Below are positions 6,285 to 8,535 of a stretch of DNA of 8,535 bases, piece by piece. The notes below the pieces were generated by a model, which worked only from the letters and a program-made list of their open reading frames with translations, had not been told where the DNA came from and made no database searches. This DNA comes from a bacterium HR32 (GTDB taxonomy: Bacteria > Sysuimicrobiota > Sysuimicrobiia > Sysuimicrobiales > Sysuimicrobiaceae). The stretch spans positions 1 to 8,535 of the forward strand of contig BEII01000045.1 of the NCBI GenBank assembly GCA_002898935.1, in the 5' to 3' direction. How positions within the stretch are numbered: position 1 is the stretch's first letter; each line of letters begins with the position of its first letter. The position numbers and the translations under genes were made by a program.

Positions 6285-7244
6285 TTAGCGGATCACGCCG
6301 ATCTCCTTCAGGTACCGGCGCAGGGTCTGGTTGGTGCGGTCGAGGTACAGGCGGAACTGCACGTGGTCCATGTACGCGGGGACCAGGTACACCGACTCGT
6401 AGTACTGCCGGTACTCCGGCTTGCGCAGGACCTGCTGGATCGCACGCTCCCAGTACGCCACCGCCTCGGGGTCCATCCCCTTCGGGCCCAACAGCCCCCG
6501 GAACTTCTCCCGCACGATGGGGAAGCCCAGTTCCTTGGCCGTGGGGAATGCCGCGCCGGGGACGCGCCGTTCGGTGAAGGAGTTCAGCACCCGGACCTGG
6601 CCCGCCTGAACCTGGGACGCCACCTCTGCGTACTCGCCCACCCCCAGGTCCACGTGACCGCCCAGGACCGCCACCAGCAAGTCGCCACCGCCCTCGAAGG
6701 TCACCGGCTGCACCTGGATCTTCGCCACCTTCTGGACCTCATGGGCGATCATGTGCTCCACGGAGCCCGGGGTGGCCGCGCCGAACCGGATCTGGCCCGG
6801 CCGCTGCTTCGCTGCCTCCACCACATCCCGCAGGCTCCGCCACGGCGAGGCCGAGCGCACGTACAGGATCATGGGGTCGAAGAACACGTTGGCCACCGGC
6901 TGCAGGTCCAGGTACGAGTGCGGCGTCTTGGCGATGATGGGTGTCTGGAGCAGCGTCGGCGTGGCCCCGTACAGCACGTAGCCATCCTTGGGGCTTGTCG
7001 CCACGTAGGTCACCGCCCGGCTGCTCGCCCCGCCCGGCCGGTTCTCCACCACCAGGGGCACCGGCACGATCCCCTCTAGGTGCTTGGCCAGGTTCCGCAG
7101 GAACAGGTCGCCGCCTGCCCCCGGGCTGGAGTGGGTGACGAGCACGATGGGCTTGGTCGGGTACCGAGCCTGGCCCGCAGCCGTAAGGCTCAGGCCCAAC
7201 ACCAGCGCCACCGCCAACCACAACCGAACCGCGTTGCGTCCCAT
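6285..7244 (-). CDS. tctC: Tripartite tricarboxylate transporter substrate-binding protein TctC (Bug family)
   Basis: This 319-aa exported solute-binding protein delivers substrate to TctAB. Residues 1-26 form a signal peptide: MGRNAVR, then a hydrophobic core, then AAGQA with probable cleavage before RYPTKPI. No lipobox cysteine is present, so it should be a soluble extracytoplasmic protein in a diderm. Bug-family signatures are YPTKPIVLV (28-36), PGAGGD (41-46), VENRPGGAS (66-74), FEGGGDLL (183-190) and GGHVDLGVG (195-203). The two loops containing PGAGGD and GGG normally cradle the carboxylate of the ligand, usually a small organic acid. The ATG at 7244 is chosen because AAAGGGGGGA lies 6 bases upstream and the signal peptide starts here; upstream in-frame sequence is not protein-like. 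It follows the M29/NicX-like gene after 22 bases and precedes tctB. Confidence 0.95.
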   Translation of the reverse strand: MGRNAVRLWLAVALVLGLSLTAAGQARYPTKPIVLVTHSSPGAGGDLFLRNLAKHLEGIVPVPLVVENRPGGASSRAVTYVATSPKDGYVLYGATPTLLQTPIIAKTPHSYLDLQPVANVFFDPMILYVRSASPWRSLRDVVEAAKQRPGQIRFGAATPGSVEHMIAHEVQKVAKIQVQPVTFEGGGDLLVAVLGGHVDLGVGEYAEVASQVQAGQVRVLNSFTERRVPGAAFPTAKELGFPIVREKFRGLLGPKGMDPEAVAYWERAIQQVLRKPEYRQYYESVYLVPAYMDHVQFRLYLDRTNQTLRRYLKEIGVIR

Positions 7245-7250
7245 GGTCCG

Positions 7251-7260
7251 TCCCCCCTTT
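7251..7260 (-). promoter_or_regulatory. Strong ribosome binding site of tctC
   Basis: AAAGGGGGGA reads toward the ATG at 7244 with a 6-base spacer, inside the 22-base gap after the upstream stop. It fixes the tctC start and is the strongest-looking site inside the transporter genes, consistent with binding proteins being needed in excess. Confidence 0.7.
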
Positions 7261-7266
7261 CCGTCG

Positions 7267-8247
7267 TCAGACCAGTCCGTGCGCGAACAACGGGTCTCCG
7301 TCCCGTAAGACCACCTCCCCGTCCAGGGACACGGTGGCCCGCAGCAGGACGATGTCCAGGTGCACAGCACTCTCCACCGCGCCCGCGAGGCTCAGGTTGT
7401 CCCCGAGGGCCACGTGCGCTTGCCCGAGCCGCTTCTTGACCTCCCGGCTCTTGGGGATGGCGCGGCAGGCGGGGTTGGTGCCCAGGGCGAGCTCTGCGGC
7501 GAAGTTCCGGGCGCCGGGGTCCTTGCGGTCCAGGATCTCCCGCAAGGCCTGCGCCTCCGCACCCCCCTCCACCCGGACGATGCGGCCGCCTTCCACCTCG
7601 ATCCGGAAGGGCTCGCGCACCAGGCCGATCTTCTCGATCAGGTACGGGTTCACCAGGACGCCTTCGGTGGTGCCCTCCACGGGCGCGATGGCCGCTTCCC
7701 CGTCCGGCAGCCCGGAGAACTGACCTGGCTCGCGGGCGAAGCCCGAGAGCCCGAAGGCGGGCCGGCCCTGCAGGTCCATGCGGAGGTCTGTGCCCTCCGG
7801 GGTCGTAACGCGGGCGGTCCGGGCTTCTCCCAGGAGCTCCACCGCCCGCCGGGTGATTCGGTCCACCACCTCGTAGTCGGCGGTCATCCCGCCGCGGACC
7901 ATCATCTCCTCGTCCACCTCGCGCACGTTGCACACGCGGGCCCCGGCCTTCAGCGCTTCCCGCTCCGCGTTGGTGTGGGTCATGGAGTGGGACGTCTGCA
8001 CGATCACCGCGTCCGCCTCGCGCATGGCCGCCGCCACCGCCGGGGGCGGTTCCTCGCCGCCCATCTCCCGCGCGGTCATGCCCACCACCACCACCTCGCA
8101 GCCGTACAGGGTGGCGACGGAGGCCAGCAGGTCTGTGATGGTCCTCGGCCGCTCGAAGTCCGTGACGATCACCACCCGCTCCCCGGGTCGGACCGCCAGC
8201 ACCTGCTCGAACACGCGGCGGGCCGTGACGGCCATCTTGGGGTTCAC
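7267..8247 (-). CDS. M29-type aminopeptidase / NicX-like metalloenzyme
   Basis: This 326-aa cytoplasmic protein belongs to the superfamily that includes M29 aminopeptidases (AmpS/AmpT, about 410 aa) and 2,5-dihydroxypyridine 5,6-dioxygenase NicX (about 350 aa). The short length is closer to NicX. Signatures seen are LPDGEAAIAPVEGTTEG (180-196), ELALGTN (252-258), AHVALGDN (277-284) and HLD (296-298). By family analogy the metal ligands would be E184, E252, H278, H296 and D298, all present, so it should be catalytically competent. The N-terminal half is an alpha/beta domain. The GTG at 8247 is preferred over upstream frame extensions because GGAGGAGG sits 7 bases before it, and it overlaps the regulator's stop as GTGA. 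Located beside a carboxylate importer, it may open a ring or hydrolyse an imported compound. Peptidase versus ring-cleaving dioxygenase cannot be settled here. Confidence 0.8.
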   Translation of the reverse strand: MNPKMAVTARRVFEQVLAVRPGERVVIVTDFERPRTITDLLASVATLYGCEVVVVGMTAREMGGEEPPPAVAAAMREADAVIVQTSHSMTHTNAEREALKAGARVCNVREVDEEMMVRGGMTADYEVVDRITRRAVELLGEARTARVTTPEGTDLRMDLQGRPAFGLSGFAREPGQFSGLPDGEAAIAPVEGTTEGVLVNPYLIEKIGLVREPFRIEVEGGRIVRVEGGAEAQALREILDRKDPGARNFAAELALGTNPACRAIPKSREVKKRLGQAHVALGDNLSLAGAVESAVHLDIVLLRATVSLDGEVVLRDGDPLFAHGLV

Positions 8248-8535
8248 CGCTTCCCCTCCTCCGTGAGTTGTTGGCGGGCCGCTTCCCACGCCCGCAGGAT
8301 GTGGGCCTCCATGGACCGGCGCGCGCCCTCCGGGTCGTGCGCGCGCACGTGGCCCAGGACATCCCGGTGCTCGGCCACCGACCGCGGAGGCCGTCCGGGC
8401 AGCGACAGGGACTCCACCCGCAGCAGGATGATGCGGTTGCGCAGGTTGTTGATCAGGGACTCCAACAGGCTGTTGCCACAGCGGCGGGCCAGCTCGTCGT
8501 GGAAGGCGTTGTTGGCGGCCAGGACCGCCTGCACG
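8244..8535 (-). CDS. GntR-family transcriptional regulator, FCD ligand-binding domain (C-terminal part only)
   Basis: The frame runs off the right edge of the window. The visible 96 or so residues are the all-helical FCD domain of FadR-subfamily GntR repressors: NNAFHDELARRCGNSLL (8-24), LPGRPPRSVAEHRDVL (45-60) and ARRSMEAHI (71-79). This domain binds a small carboxylate, often through a metal held by Asp and three His. His12, His56 and His78 fit those positions, but the usual Asp four residues before the first His is Asn8. The N-terminal winged-helix DNA-binding domain must lie outside. Being the first visible gene of the operon and overlapping the next by GTGA, it is probably the autoregulated, substrate-responsive repressor of the downstream transport and enzyme genes. 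Confidence 0.9.
   Translation of the reverse strand, partial: VQAVLAANNAFHDELARRCGNSLLESLINNLRNRIILLRVESLSLPGRPPRSVAEHRDVLGHVRAHDPEGARRSMEAHILRAWEAARQQLTEEGKR
8253..8262 (-). promoter_or_regulatory. Ribosome binding site deciding the GTG start of the M29/NicX-like gene
   Basis: GGAGGAGGGG reads toward the GTG at 8247, leaving 5 to 7 bases depending on which GGAGG is used. It lies within the last codons of the upstream regulator gene, so translation of the two is probably coupled. Confidence 0.7.

Noticed and set aside
7245..7266. Possible operator or promoter in the 22-bp gap before tctC
   Set aside because: Apart from the G-rich ribosome site no palindrome or promoter-like hexamers are visible.

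Overview
The window is a high-GC bacterial chromosomal segment. Genes are tightly packed, the third codon position is strongly G/C, and GTG and TTG starts are common. I cannot assign a taxon from sequence alone. The TPR-LuxR regulator style, the IS630-type element and the TctC/Bug-based uptake system would suit a high-GC soil, sediment or thermal-environment lineage, but that is an inference. No rRNA, tRNA, CRISPR array, phage gene or replication origin is visible, and no gene-free stretch exceeds 300 bases.

Left part (1-1327, plus strand): the 3' portion of a large TPR/LuxR-type transcriptional regulator whose N-terminus lies outside the window. Middle (1327-2493): a complete, apparently intact IS630-family insertion sequence of 1167 bp. 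It has one 362-aa DDE transposase, 11-bp perfect terminal inverted repeats and a duplicated TA target. It landed in the TA of the LuxR gene's own TAG stop codon, at the centre of a 14-bp palindrome, so the LuxR protein is unchanged. Its leader contains a hairpin that would bury the transposase ribosome binding site in transcripts entering from outside. A plausible internal promoter would start transcription inside that hairpin and remove most of its 5' arm.

Right part (2529-8535, minus strand): one directional gene train that reads, in order of transcription, GntR/FCD regulator (partial), an M29/NicX-like metalloenzyme, tctC, tctB, tctA, an SDR-fold protein lacking the catalytic Tyr, and two consecutive genes each encoding one AbrB-type membrane domain. 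Genes abut or overlap: GTGA overlaps occur at three junctions, one junction shares a single base, one is directly adjacent, and the remaining gaps are 12 and 22 bp. It therefore looks like one operon. The likely theme is regulated uptake of a small organic acid by a tripartite tricarboxylate-type transporter (periplasmic binding protein TctC plus membrane proteins TctB and TctA), followed by metabolism by the M29/NicX-like enzyme and the SDR protein. The substrate cannot be read from the sequence.

The most interesting points are the IS insertion into a stop codon inside a palindrome, the self-protecting transposase leader, the AbrB protein split into two cistrons (the second ending at an amber codon followed by a plausible in-frame tail), and the Tyr-less SDR. 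I saw no convincing evidence for a wholly new defence or mobile system.
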